7,374 nucleotides of DNA from Ruminococcaceae bacterium UBA1772. Lineage in GTDB: Bacteria > Bacillota > Clostridia > Oscillospirales > Acutalibacteraceae. Within the stretch, counting starts at the first letter, position 1, and each line of letters opens with the position of its first letter. Below the pieces are notes generated by a model, which searched no databases, had not been told where the DNA came from, and saw only the letters and a program-made list of their open reading frames with translations. Below, one piece after another: positions 1 to 5,887 of the stretch. Where the stretch lies: positions 11,296-18,669 of the forward strand of contig DCGS01000066.1 in the NCBI GenBank assembly GCA_002314645.1, in the 5' to 3' direction. The position numbers and the translations under genes were made by a program.

Positions 1-992
1 TCAAGGTTACTTGAAATGAGAATGTCCATTGAAGGAGAAACTGTTGTAAAGAAGTCTCTGTTTCTATCATATGTTCCTGTTGTAAGGAAGTCTGTAAGTA
101 CGTTATTTGAGTTAGAAGCACAAACGAGCTTTCCTACTGGAATACCCATCTGCTTTGCATAGTAAGCAGCAAGAATGTTACCGAAGTTACCTGTTGGAAC
201 TACAACGTTCATCTTGTCGCCCATTTTAATTGAACCGTTTTCAAGAAGGTCACAGTAAGCACTGCAGTAGTAAACAATCTGTGGAACAAGACGGCCCCAG
301 TTGATTGAGTTTGCAGATGAGAACATGAGTCCGTTTTCTGCAAGCTTCTCTGCAACCTTCTTATCTGTGAAGATCTTCTTTACGCTGCTCTGTGCGTCGT
401 CGAAGTTACCGTTGATTGCACAAACGCCAACGTTCTTTCCTTCCTGAGTTGTCATTTGAAGCTTCTGCATTGGGCTTACGCCGTGTGCTGGGTAAAATAC
501 AAGAATTCTTGTTCTATCTACATCCTTAAAGCCTTCAAGTGCAGCCTTACCTGTGTCACCTGATGTAGCAACAAGGATTACAATTTCTTTGTCTGGAGCT
601 GCTCTCTTTGAAGCAGTTGTAAGAAGGTATGGAAGGAGCTGTAAAGCCATGTCCTTAAAAGCACATGTAGGTCCACGGAAGAGTTCAAGAACCTTTGCCT
701 TTTCTGAAAGGTCAACTATTGGAGCAACCTTTGCACTGTCAAACTTCTGTCCGCCGTAAGCGCCATTAACGCAGTAGTCAAGTTCTTCAGCAGAGAAGTC
801 TGTAAGGTAAAGAGCAAGGATTTTCTTAGCCCTTTCAATGTAAGACAATCCTACCATTTCTGAAATATCAGTTTCAGAAAGTGTTGGAATTTCGCATGGA
901 ACGAAAAGTCCGCCTTCCTTTGAAATACCGTTAGTAATTGCCTCAGAAGCAGTTACTTTAAGTGATTTGTCTCTTGTACTTGTATAGAACAT
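1..992 (-). CDS. thrC: Threonine synthase, N-terminal part (cut by the window edge)
   Basis: This PLP enzyme converts O-phospho-L-homoserine to L-threonine in the cytoplasm, the last step of threonine synthesis. I translated 330 codons from the ATG at 992-990 without meeting a stop. The N-terminus (MFYTSTRD, then EGGLFVP near residues 26-32) is typical of bacterial ThrC. The PLP-lysine motif GPTCAFKD lies at residues 107-114, with K113 as the expected Schiff-base lysine. A TSGDTGKA motif follows at 143-150, and the phosphate-binding PTGNFGN stretch is at 266-272. Related enzymes run to about 430-500 residues, so roughly 100-170 C-terminal residues lie beyond the left edge. The start is supported by an AGGGAG ribosome binding site just upstream. 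The gene follows yraN on the same strand after a 91-bp gap that holds a SigA-like promoter, so it is probably transcribed separately. No T-box or attenuator is visible upstream. The family call is secure. Confidence 0.96.
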   Translation of the reverse strand, partial: MFYTSTRDKSLKVTASEAITNGISKEGGLFVPCEIPTLSETDISEMVGLSYIERAKKILALYLTDFSAEELDYCVNGAYGGQKFDSAKVAPIVDLSEKAKVLELFRGPTCAFKDMALQLLPYLLTTASKRAAPDKEIVILVATSGDTGKAALEGFKDVDRTRILVFYPAHGVSPMQKLQMTTQEGKNVGVCAINGNFDDAQSSVKKIFTDKKVAEKLAENGLMFSSANSINWGRLVPQIVYYCSAYCDLLENGSIKMGDKMNVVVPTGNFGNILAAYYAKQMGIPVGKLVCASNSNNVLTDFLTTGTYDRNRDFFTTVSPSMDILISSNL

Positions 993-1042
993 ATCTAGGA
1001 CTCCCTTTAATTACATATAACTGTAAAAAATATCTTTGTTAT

Positions 1043-1070
1043 AGTTTACTTTGAAATAACAGAATGTCAA
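1043..1070 (-). promoter_or_regulatory. Probable SigA promoter of thrC
   Basis: Read on the minus strand there is a perfect -35 hexamer TTGACA (1065-1070), a 16-bp spacer and a weak -10 TAAACT (1043-1048, 4 of 6 consensus bases). A better-looking TATAAC lies at 1038-1043, but its spacing would be 21 bp. The site sits in the gap between the end of yraN and the start of thrC, giving a leader of about 45 nt with no obvious structure. Confidence 0.5.
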
Positions 1071-1083
1071 GTATTTACACGGT

Positions 1084-1452
1084 TTATTCAATATAAAAGG
1101 CATTTTCACACAAGTTTAATGAAAATGTTTTTTCCTTTTCGTTGAAAAATACGAATACGCAGTCAAATCTTGGCTGTAAATTTGCAAAATTCTCATTAGT
1201 TGAAAGAAATACGTCCGCAGTAAGAATAAGTTTCTTTTGCTTTAAAATATCCACAAAAAATTCTGGCCTCTCTATTGATCCATGCTTTCTTGTCTTAACC
1301 TCAACAAAGCAGATGTATTCATCCTTTTTTGCAATTATATCTATTTCTCCAAACCTTGAAATGAAGTTTCTTTCAAGGATTTCATAGCCTTTTTTCTTTA
1401 GGAACTGAGTGGCCTTTTCTTCGCCTTGCACACCAATTCCGTCTTTTCTCAT
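1084..1452 (-). CDS. yraN: YraN family (UPF0102) nuclease-fold protein
   Basis: This 122-residue protein belongs to UPF0102/YraN, small cytoplasmic proteins with a restriction-endonuclease-like PD-(D/E)XK fold. The family's biological role is not well established. The conserved blocks are all present: GEE at residues 10-12, the GEIDII block at 35-40, the VEVKTR block at 50-55 and RFDCV at 95-99. E36, D38, E51 and K53 would form the nuclease-like site, so nothing suggests decay. Length is normal for the family. Its ATG overlaps the TGA of rnhB in an ATGA (1449-1452). An AGAGG lies only one base upstream of the ATG, too close for ordinary initiation, so translation is probably coupled to rnhB. 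The rbgA-rnhB-yraN order is common in Firmicutes. It is the last gene of this run, and no terminator hairpin is visible after it. Confidence 0.92.
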   Translation of the reverse strand: MRKDGIGVQGEEKATQFLKKKGYEILERNFISRFGEIDIIAKKDEYICFVEVKTRKHGSIERPEFFVDILKQKKLILTADVFLSTNENFANLQPRFDCVFVFFNEKEKTFSLNLCENAFYIE

Positions 1453-2087
1453 TCCTCTGGATTTAATATTTTCTTAAGGAATGATTTTCTATGTATTTCA
1501 GATACCCCATATTCTGAAATCATTTCGTAGTGAAGCTTTGTACCATAGCCCTTATGCTTTTCAAACTGGTACTGTGGGAAAAGCTTTGCCATTTCAAGCA
1601 TATACCTGTCCCTTGTTACCTTTGCAAGGATTGACGCTGCAGCAATAGACATTGACTTTGCATCACCCTTTATTACGAACTCTTCCTCACAGGAAAGTCC
1701 TGGCTTTTTGTTGCCGTCTATAAGTGCATAGTCAGGGTCAACGCCAAGTCCCTCTGCGGCGCGTCTCATGGCAAGGAAAGTTGCCTGAAGAATGTTAATG
1801 TCGTCAATTTCCTTTTCAGACGCAGAGGCCACACTGTACGCCACTGCCTTTTCAATTATTTCATCAAAAAGTGCTTCGCGCTTTTTCTCAGTGAGTTTCT
1901 TTGAGTCGTTAAGCCCTGGAATTTCAACATCCACAGGAAGGATTACGGCAGCGGCGAACACTGGTCCTGCAAGTGGGCCACGACCCGCCTCATCTATTCC
2001 GCATACAGCGGAAAAGCCCTTTTCCATTGCGGCTTTTTCGTATTCATATGTAGGGACAGTTTTTTCTCTGTTTTCTTTATTTGCCAT
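1449..2087 (-). CDS. rnhB: Ribonuclease HII
   Basis: RNase HII cuts the RNA strand of RNA-DNA hybrids, especially at single ribonucleotides misincorporated in DNA, and so starts ribonucleotide excision repair in the cytoplasm. The 212-residue protein carries the signature GIDEAGRGPLAGPV at residues 30-43, with D32 and E33 as the first two metal ligands and the G-R-G motif at 35-37 that reads the ribonucleotide junction. D124 (in LIDGN) and D142 (in KGDAKS) complete the DEDD site, and the SIAAASILAKVTRD block follows at 147-160. KGYGT at 179-183 is also typical. Length matches the short form without the N-terminal extension found in some Bacillus enzymes. The AAGGTG ribosome binding site (2092-2097) overlaps the stop codon of rbgA 8 bp upstream, which indicates one transcript and probable coupling. 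The end overlaps yraN by 4 bp. Confidence 0.97.
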   Translation of the reverse strand: MANKENREKTVPTYEYEKAAMEKGFSAVCGIDEAGRGPLAGPVFAAAVILPVDVEIPGLNDSKKLTEKKREALFDEIIEKAVAYSVASASEKEIDDINILQATFLAMRRAAEGLGVDPDYALIDGNKKPGLSCEEEFVIKGDAKSMSIAAASILAKVTRDRYMLEMAKLFPQYQFEKHKGYGTKLHYEMISEYGVSEIHRKSFLKKILNPEE

Positions 2088-2095
2088 ATTGCACC

Positions 2096-2971
2096 TTATT
2101 CCTTTGGAGGTCTTTCAAAGGTAAGTCTTCCAAGCTTTCCTCCACGGTATTCATCAAGAAGAGTGTTTGCTGCACGCTCTGTGTCTACATCGCCCCCACG
2201 TGCTTTCATACCGCGCTTTCTGCCAATGGCTTCAAGCACTTCAAAGGCCTCAAAGGTGCAGTCCTCTTCAGTTATTTTATATCTTTCAATGAGTCTTTCA
2301 GGATACTCCTCTTTAAGGACCTCTAAAAGACGAACTGCAATTGTTTCACAGTCCATAATTTCATCTTTTACGGAACCAATGAACGCAAGTCTGTCACCAA
2401 CTATTGGATCCTCAAATTTTGGCCAAAGAACACCTGGTGTGTCAAGGAGTTCAATACCGTTTCCGCATACAACCCACTGGTTGCTTGTTGTAACACCAGG
2501 ACGGTCTGCCACCTTAAGACGGTTACGCCCGCTCATTTTATTTATGAAGGATGACTTACCTGTGTTTGGAATACCAACCACCATGAGTCTGAGCGCCTTA
2601 CCAGGCATACCCTTCGCAATATTTTGCTCAATCTTTTTTGAAAGTGCTTTTTTTACAACGCCTTCGAAAGCATTTAAGCCCTTTCCTGTTTTACAGTCAA
2701 CAGGAATGGCATAGGCACCTATTTTTTCAAAATATGAAATCCACTCTCTTGTGGCTTTCTCGTCTGCAACATCGCACTTGTTAAGAAGAATAATTCTAGG
2801 TTTTCCACTGGTCATTTCATCTATTTCAGGGTTTCTACTACTAAGTGGAATGCGTGAGTCAAGAAGCTCTACCACTCCGTCTACGAGTGAGAGTGATTCC
2901 TTTATTTTTCTTCTTGTTTTCGCCATATGGCCTGGAAACCATTGAACGGTTTGTCTTTGAAAGTCTGCCAT
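2096..2971 (-). CDS. rbgA: Ribosome biogenesis GTPase RbgA (YlqF)
   Basis: RbgA (YlqF) is a circularly permuted GTPase that acts late in 50S subunit assembly; in Bacillus subtilis it is needed for uptake of L16 and other late proteins. In this 291-residue protein the G motifs appear in permuted order: G4 NKCD at 64-67, a G5-like VDCKTGKG at 91-98, then the P-loop GIPNTGKSS at 133-141, a G2 threonine in GVTTSNQW at 159-166, and G3 DTPG at 177-180. The N-terminal QWFPGHMAK block (10-18) contains H15, the equivalent of the catalytic histidine of the family. The C-terminal region, about 200-291, is the helical RNA-binding domain. Length is normal. An AAGGAG site (2978-2983) lies 6 bases before the ATG. 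It leads the rbgA-rnhB-yraN operon and diverges from the ATP-grasp gene. Confidence 0.96.
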   Translation of the reverse strand: MADFQRQTVQWFPGHMAKTRRKIKESLSLVDGVVELLDSRIPLSSRNPEIDEMTSGKPRIILLNKCDVADEKATREWISYFEKIGAYAIPVDCKTGKGLNAFEGVVKKALSKKIEQNIAKGMPGKALRLMVVGIPNTGKSSFINKMSGRNRLKVADRPGVTTSNQWVVCGNGIELLDTPGVLWPKFEDPIVGDRLAFIGSVKDEIMDCETIAVRLLEVLKEEYPERLIERYKITEEDCTFEAFEVLEAIGRKRGMKARGGDVDTERAANTLLDEYRGGKLGRLTFERPPKE

Positions 2972-2984
2972 GATTTTCTCCTTG

Positions 2985-3014
2985 TTGCATTTTTATATTT
3001 ATGTGCTATATAAT
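2985..3014 (+). promoter_or_regulatory. Probable SigA promoter of the ATP-grasp gene
   Basis: A perfect -10 TATAAT lies at 3009-3014, with a weak -35 TTGCAT at 2985-2990 and an 18-bp spacer. Transcription would start near 3021, leaving a leader of about 25 nt. The -35 lies immediately next to the rbgA ribosome binding site on the other strand. Confidence 0.5.
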
Positions 3015-3028
3015 TCTAACTAATGAAT

Positions 3029-3056
3029 AATATAGGAAGTGACAAATTTGGGTAAA
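3029..3056 (-). promoter_or_regulatory. Possible promoter of the rbgA-rnhB-yraN operon
   Basis: On the minus strand a TTTACC hexamer (3051-3056, 4 of 6 to the -35 consensus) and TATATT (3029-3034, 5 of 6 to the -10) are separated by 16 bp. Transcription would start near 3022, about 50 nt before the rbgA ATG. The region is very A/T-rich, so chance matches are likely. Confidence 0.35.
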
Positions 3057-4040
3057 GCACGTTACCTCATTAGACGTATTCGCTACATGTCATTTGGAAA
3101 CATGTTTAAAACAATTAATCAGGTCCATGAAAAGAGTGGCAAGAACAGAATTATTACATTCTTTGATGTCATTTACTGCGGTCTTAAATACCAGGCAGGC
3201 TATATGGACTACTACCAGTTCCAAATGTACAACATGAATGGCAAAGAAAGAAAAACAATTATTACTCGTGGTATTAACAATGCCATTTACAAAAAATATA
3301 ATAACCCTGAAGCCGCTCAAAAGTTTGAAGACAAAATTGTCTTCAACAGACTTTTCAAGGACTTCGTTAAAAGAGACTTTCTTGAACTTACTGGTGAGAA
3401 CCTAGATGAATTCAAAGAGTTCACAGAAAAGCACTCTGAAATAGTTGTAAAGCCAGTTGGTCTTGCGTGTGGTAAGGGTGTAGAAAAAATAGACACCACA
3501 AAAGAAAACATAGACGAGCTTTACAAGAGACTCGTTGAAAACGGTCAAATACTTGCAGAAGAGTGTGCTGTTCAGCACGAGGTAATAAATAACATTTATC
3601 CTCTTTCAATTAACACTCTTCGTGTTGTTACTCTTAACAAAAAGGTCGTTGCCGCATTCCTTCGAATTGGCAACGACGGCAATTCAGTTGATAACTTCAA
3701 CCATGGTGGTATGGCAGCTGCCATTGACATAAATGATGGCGTAATAAAATTCAAAGCCATTGACAAAGCAACTAAAGTATATGATGTTCATCCATATACG
3801 GGTGCACCAATTGTTGGAGTTCAAATTCCAATGTGGAATGAAGTTAAAGCCTTCTGTGAAGAAGCTTGCAACATAATTCCAGAGGTTGGATATGTTGGCT
3901 GGGATGTTTGCCTGGGACCTGACGGTCCTTCCCTCATTGAAGGAAACGACTTCCCTGGACACGACATTTACCAGCTTCCAGTTCATAGAAATGACAACTA
4001 CGGTCTTCTTCCTGTTTTTGAAGAAGCAATGAAAAACTAA
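3048..4040 (+). CDS. ATP-grasp protein of the sugar-transfer-associated type
   Basis: I read this as an ATP-grasp enzyme resembling the sugar-transfer-associated ATP-grasp domain (Pfam ATPgrasp_ST), whose members are found in surface polysaccharide loci and are thought to join a carboxylate to an amine. No substrate can be named here. Counting from the TTG start (330 residues), VVKPVGLACGKG at 133-144 is the nucleotide-binding lysine and glycine loop, TLRVVT is at 190-195, HGG at 219-221, VGWDV at 283-287 and the metal-binding LIEGND at 296-301. There is no signal peptide or membrane segment. A GTG at 3039 is also in frame, but the only Shine-Dalgarno-like sequence (AGGA at 3034-3037) is then one base away; TTG at 3048 gives workable spacing, and ATG at 3087 has none. 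The gene stands alone, reads against its neighbours, diverges from rbgA and ends 3 bp from the second lepB. Function is uncertain; the fold is fairly sure. Confidence 0.85.
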   Translation: MGKARYLIRRIRYMSFGNMFKTINQVHEKSGKNRIITFFDVIYCGLKYQAGYMDYYQFQMYNMNGKERKTIITRGINNAIYKKYNNPEAAQKFEDKIVFNRLFKDFVKRDFLELTGENLDEFKEFTEKHSEIVVKPVGLACGKGVEKIDTTKENIDELYKRLVENGQILAEECAVQHEVINNIYPLSINTLRVVTLNKKVVAAFLRIGNDGNSVDNFNHGGMAAAIDINDGVIKFKAIDKATKVYDVHPYTGAPIVGVQIPMWNEVKAFCEEACNIIPEVGYVGWDVCLGPDGPSLIEGNDFPGHDIYQLPVHRNDNYGLLPVFEEAMKN

Positions 4041-4043
4041 ATA

Positions 4044-4607
4044 TTAAAGTTCTAGATCGACTCTACCGTTCTCAGTAATTGCCCATTTTGCAGCACCTAA
4101 AATGTAGTCTGTGCGAATGAGACCAATTGTTGTAGACCTGGAGTCGATTGATTTTTGTCTATTGTCACCCATTACAAATACATATCCTTCTGGTACTGTA
4201 AGTGGGAATTCCATGTCATAGTAGTTTGTTGTTGGAGAACCAAGGTATGGTTCAACAGCCTCTCCACCGTCAATGAAGACTTTACCTGTAGTGAAGTCAA
4301 TGTCTACAGACTGTCCTTCAGTTGCAATAATACGTTTGATGATATTTTCGTGGTAGCTGTTTGGCTGAGAGATAACAACTACATCGCCATATCTTGGGTG
4401 GTAGAATTCTGTTTGCATAATTAATGCCCAGTCACCTGTGTGGAGGGTTGGTTCCATAGACTCACCAACTACACCAACAAATCTTATTACGAATGTGAAT
4501 ACAAGCATAATAATTACAACGGCAGTTACAAATACACTTACTGCCTCATATAAAAGGTCTACAGCCTTTTCTTTAAATGTTCTTTCTACTGCATTATTGT
4601 CATCCAT
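4044..4607 (-). CDS. lepB: Type I signal peptidase, second copy
   Basis: Signal peptidase I cleaves signal peptides from exported preproteins at the outer face of the membrane, using a Ser-Lys dyad. This 187-residue protein has a cytoplasmic N-terminus, one membrane segment at about residues 22-46, then the catalytic block GESMEPTL with S50, the IIKRIIA block with general base K91, and GDNRQKSIDSR at 147-157. Size and the single anchor fit the Gram-positive SipS-like form. A GGAGG site (4615-4619) lies 7 bases before the ATG, inside the end of the upstream lepB copy, and the two reading frames overlap by 22 bp (4586-4607). The two paralogs share the same motif order but differ widely in the region between K91 and GDNR, so they may favour different substrates (inference). 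The stop is only 3 bp from the convergent ATP-grasp stop, and no terminator is visible. Confidence 0.95.
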   Translation of the reverse strand: MDDNNAVERTFKEKAVDLLYEAVSVFVTAVVIIMLVFTFVIRFVGVVGESMEPTLHTGDWALIMQTEFYHPRYGDVVVISQPNSYHENIIKRIIATEGQSVDIDFTTGKVFIDGGEAVEPYLGSPTTNYYDMEFPLTVPEGYVFVMGDNRQKSIDSRSTTIGLIRTDYILGAAKWAITENGRVDLEL

Positions 4608-5170
4608 GCTGGTGCCTCCGTATTGTCAAATTCATATATCATTTTTCCAAGAATACTCTGTTCGTTAACAAGTCCTATTTCCCCGCTCCTGGAATCCAGC
4701 GAGTTATTCCTGTTGTCTCCCATTACAAAAAGATATCCTACAGGGACCTTCAGTGGAAATTCAGGTCCGTCTGGGAAAGAACTGTATGTCGGTTCAAGTA
4801 TGTATGGTTCATTTAAAAGTTCATTGTTTAAATATACTTCGCCTTTTTCAAAGTTTATGTCTATGGTGTCTCCCGCAACGGCAATTACACGTTTAATTAT
4901 GGAAACATCCTCATGCCTAGACACAACCACTATGTCTCCACGCTTGTAGTCTGTGGTTACATTTGAAATGAGCAGCTGATCTTGATCAGACAAAGTTGGA
5001 TTCATGGAAGAGCCTTCTACTGTTGCAAGTCTAAAGAAAAATACGAGTGTAATCATTACGCAAACGACTGCAGTCATGAACATTGAAACAAAGTCATAAA
5101 CGTCTCCGCAAATAGTTCTAAATACGGACTTTGGTTTTTTAAAATTCACTTCGTAAAACTCGACTCTCAA
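4586..5170 (-). CDS. lepB: Type I signal peptidase, first copy
   Basis: This is a 194-residue type I signal peptidase, membrane-bound with its catalytic domain outside the cell. A single hydrophobic anchor spans about residues 26-47. The catalytic serine is S55 in GSSMNPTL, the general base is K93 in IIKRVIA, and GDNRNNSLDSR occupies 151-161, so the enzyme should be active. The start is TTG at 5170-5168: the near-perfect AAGGAGGTG site at 5176-5184 fixes it, and no in-frame ATG occurs before the membrane segment. The gene ends inside the start of the second lepB copy (22-bp overlap), so the two are co-translated. It is separated from rplS by a strong terminator and has its own promoter. Tandem signal peptidases are seen in other Firmicutes with several Sip proteins. 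Confidence 0.95.
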   Translation of the reverse strand: MRVEFYEVNFKKPKSVFRTICGDVYDFVSMFMTAVVCVMITLVFFFRLATVEGSSMNPTLSDQDQLLISNVTTDYKRGDIVVVSRHEDVSIIKRVIAVAGDTIDINFEKGEVYLNNELLNEPYILEPTYSSFPDGPEFPLKVPVGYLFVMGDNRNNSLDSRSGEIGLVNEQSILGKMIYEFDNTEAPAWMTIMQ

Positions 5171-5175
5171 GAAGA

Positions 5176-5184
5176 CACCTCCTT
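5176..5184 (-). promoter_or_regulatory. Strong ribosome binding site fixing the TTG start of the first lepB
   Basis: The minus strand reads AAGGAGGTG, an almost complete complement to the 16S rRNA 3' end, with its GGAGG core 7 bases before TTG 5170-5168. This supports the TTG start over the in-frame GTG at codon 8. Confidence 0.85.
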
Positions 5185-5203
5185 CTTTGTCATTAACTAT
5201 ATT

Positions 5204-5232
5204 ATTTTACTATAAAAGAAATTTAAAAGCAA
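5204..5232 (-). promoter_or_regulatory. Probable SigA promoter of the lepB pair
   Basis: The minus strand has TTGCTT (5227-5232), a 17-bp spacer and TAAAAT (5204-5209), just after the rplS terminator. Transcription would start near 5198, about 28 nt before the TTG start. The -35 lies in the A/T-rich tail that follows the terminator stem. Confidence 0.5.
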
Positions 5233-5268
5233 TAAAACAAAAAGAGGGGACACATTGTCCCCTCTTTG
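5233..5268 (-). terminator. Rho-independent terminator of rplS
   Basis: A perfect 12-bp stem (AAAGAGGGGACA at 5241-5252 with TGTCCCCTCTTT at 5256-5267) closes a 3-nt loop. Read on the minus strand, the stem is followed by a U-rich run (TTGTTTTA), and it lies about 12 nt after the rplS stop. It separates rplS from the lepB pair. Confidence 0.9.
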
Positions 5269-5279
5269 TTTTAAGATTT

Positions 5280-5621
5280 TTAGATCTTTTCCTTAACTTT
5301 AGCTGCCTTACCAACTCTGTCACGGAGATAGTAGAGTTTGCTTCTACGAACCTTACCACGACGAACGATATCAACTTTAGCAACGTTTGGTGAGTTAAGT
5401 GGGAATACTCTTTCAACACCTACGCCGTAAGAAACACGACGAACTGTGAATGTTTCAGAAACTCCGCTACCACGCTTAGCAATAACAGTACCTTCGAATA
5501 CCTGGATTCTTTCTCTGTTACCTTCTTTAATGTTTACGTGAACCTTAATTGTGTCACCGATTTCGAACTGTGGCTTGTCTTCTTTGATCATGCCTTCAGT
5601 CATAATCTTGAGTGCGTCCAT
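5280..5621 (-). CDS. rplS: 50S ribosomal protein L19
   Basis: L19 is a large-subunit protein located near the 30S-50S interface. The 113-residue sequence is typical in length and content. It has the block with FEIGDTIKV (19-27), the FEGTVIAKRGSG loop (42-53), ETFTVRRVSYGVGVER (56-71) and the basic KVRRSKLYYLRDRVGKAAK region (90-108). The ATG at 5621-5619 is preceded by a strong AAGGAGG site (5629-5635). In many Firmicutes rplS follows trmD; here it is led instead by its own promoter and a structured leader, with trmB on the opposite strand. It is followed by a strong terminator, so it is probably a single-gene transcript, likely autoregulated by L19 binding its leader. Confidence 0.97.
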   Translation of the reverse strand: MDALKIMTEGMIKEDKPQFEIGDTIKVHVNIKEGNRERIQVFEGTVIAKRGSGVSETFTVRRVSYGVGVERVFPLNSPNVAKVDIVRRGKVRRSKLYYLRDRVGKAAKVKEKI

Positions 5622-5746
5622 ACTTTTTCCTCCTTAAATTTTTCAGAACGTTCATTCACAATTTCTTGTCAGAGGACCGTCCGCTTCGGTACTAACTTTT
5701 ATAAGTATCAAACCCCTTGTCCGGACAGACAAGGATACGAATGCCT
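5622..5746 (-). ncRNA. Probable L19 (rplS) autoregulatory mRNA leader
   Basis: The predicted rplS transcript begins near 5746 and has about 124 nt before the ATG. Its first part folds into a clear hairpin: GUAU (5738-5735) with AUAC (5708-5705), and CCUUGUC (5734-5728) with GACAAGG (5721-5715), a loop UGUCCG and a 6-nt bulge on the 3' side. A second short hairpin has ACCG (5690-5687) pairing with CGGU (5679-5676) around the loop AAGCGGA. Rfam describes an L19 leader in low-GC Gram-positives at exactly this position. I infer that this is a member from position and structure; I could not run a covariance model. A third element before the ribosome binding site is unresolved. Confidence 0.7.
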
Positions 5747-5750
5747 AAAC

Positions 5751-5779
5751 ATAATAACAGAAACAAGCGAGCTATGCAA
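5751..5779 (-). promoter_or_regulatory. SigA promoter of rplS
   Basis: The minus strand has TTGCAT (5774-5779), a 17-bp spacer and TATTAT (5751-5756, 5 of 6 to the -10 consensus). A start near 5746-5744 places the first leader hairpin about 6 nt into the transcript. The A/T-rich stretch 5781-5820 just upstream could act as an UP element. Confidence 0.65.
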
Positions 5780-5818
5780 GTATTTTTTTAAGATTCTTTA
5801 TATTTCTTATATATTATG

Positions 5819-5847
5819 TTGTTTAAAGCCTTGCTTTATGTTAGAAT
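5819..5847 (+). promoter_or_regulatory. Probable extended -10 promoter of the trmB-tudS gene
   Basis: TTGTTT (5819-5824), a 17-bp spacer and TAGAAT (5842-5847), with a TG at 5839-5840 that makes an extended -10. Transcription would start near 5854, about 34 nt before the ATG. The -10 lies inside the 12-bp palindrome TTAGAATTCTAA (5841-5852). Confidence 0.55.
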
Positions 5848-5887
5848 TCTAAAGTCAAACAGATTCAAAATCAAGAGGTAATTATTC

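Noticed and set aside
553..759. Plus-strand open frame of 68 codons within thrC
   Set aside because: It is antisense to the continuous threonine synthase frame and has no supporting signals.
993..1083. T-box or threonine attenuator upstream of thrC
   Set aside because: The leader is only about 45 nt, with no T-box sequence, terminator hairpin or threonine-rich leader peptide.
2163..2714. Plus-strand open frame of 183 codons opposite rbgA
   Set aside because: It lies wholly antisense to the well-conserved GTPase, has serine-rich low-information composition, no ribosome binding site and no recognisable motif.
3039..3041. GTG at 3039 as start of the ATP-grasp gene
   Set aside because: The only Shine-Dalgarno-like sequence is one base upstream of it, which is too close; TTG at 3048 has usable spacing. 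Only three codons differ.
3023..3055. Ten-codon upstream frame before the ATP-grasp gene
   Set aside because: It begins about 2 nt after the predicted transcript start with no ribosome binding site, and its peptide shows no attenuator-like content.
4005..4026. Inverted repeat CTTCTTC / GAAGAAG near the end of the ATP-grasp gene, as a terminator for lepB
   Set aside because: It is a 7-bp stem inside coding sequence with an 8-nt loop and no T-run on the minus strand.
5538..5852. Plus-strand open frame of 104 codons across the rplS start and leader
   Set aside because: It is antisense to L19 and its structured leader and overlaps both promoters in the region; no family resemblance.
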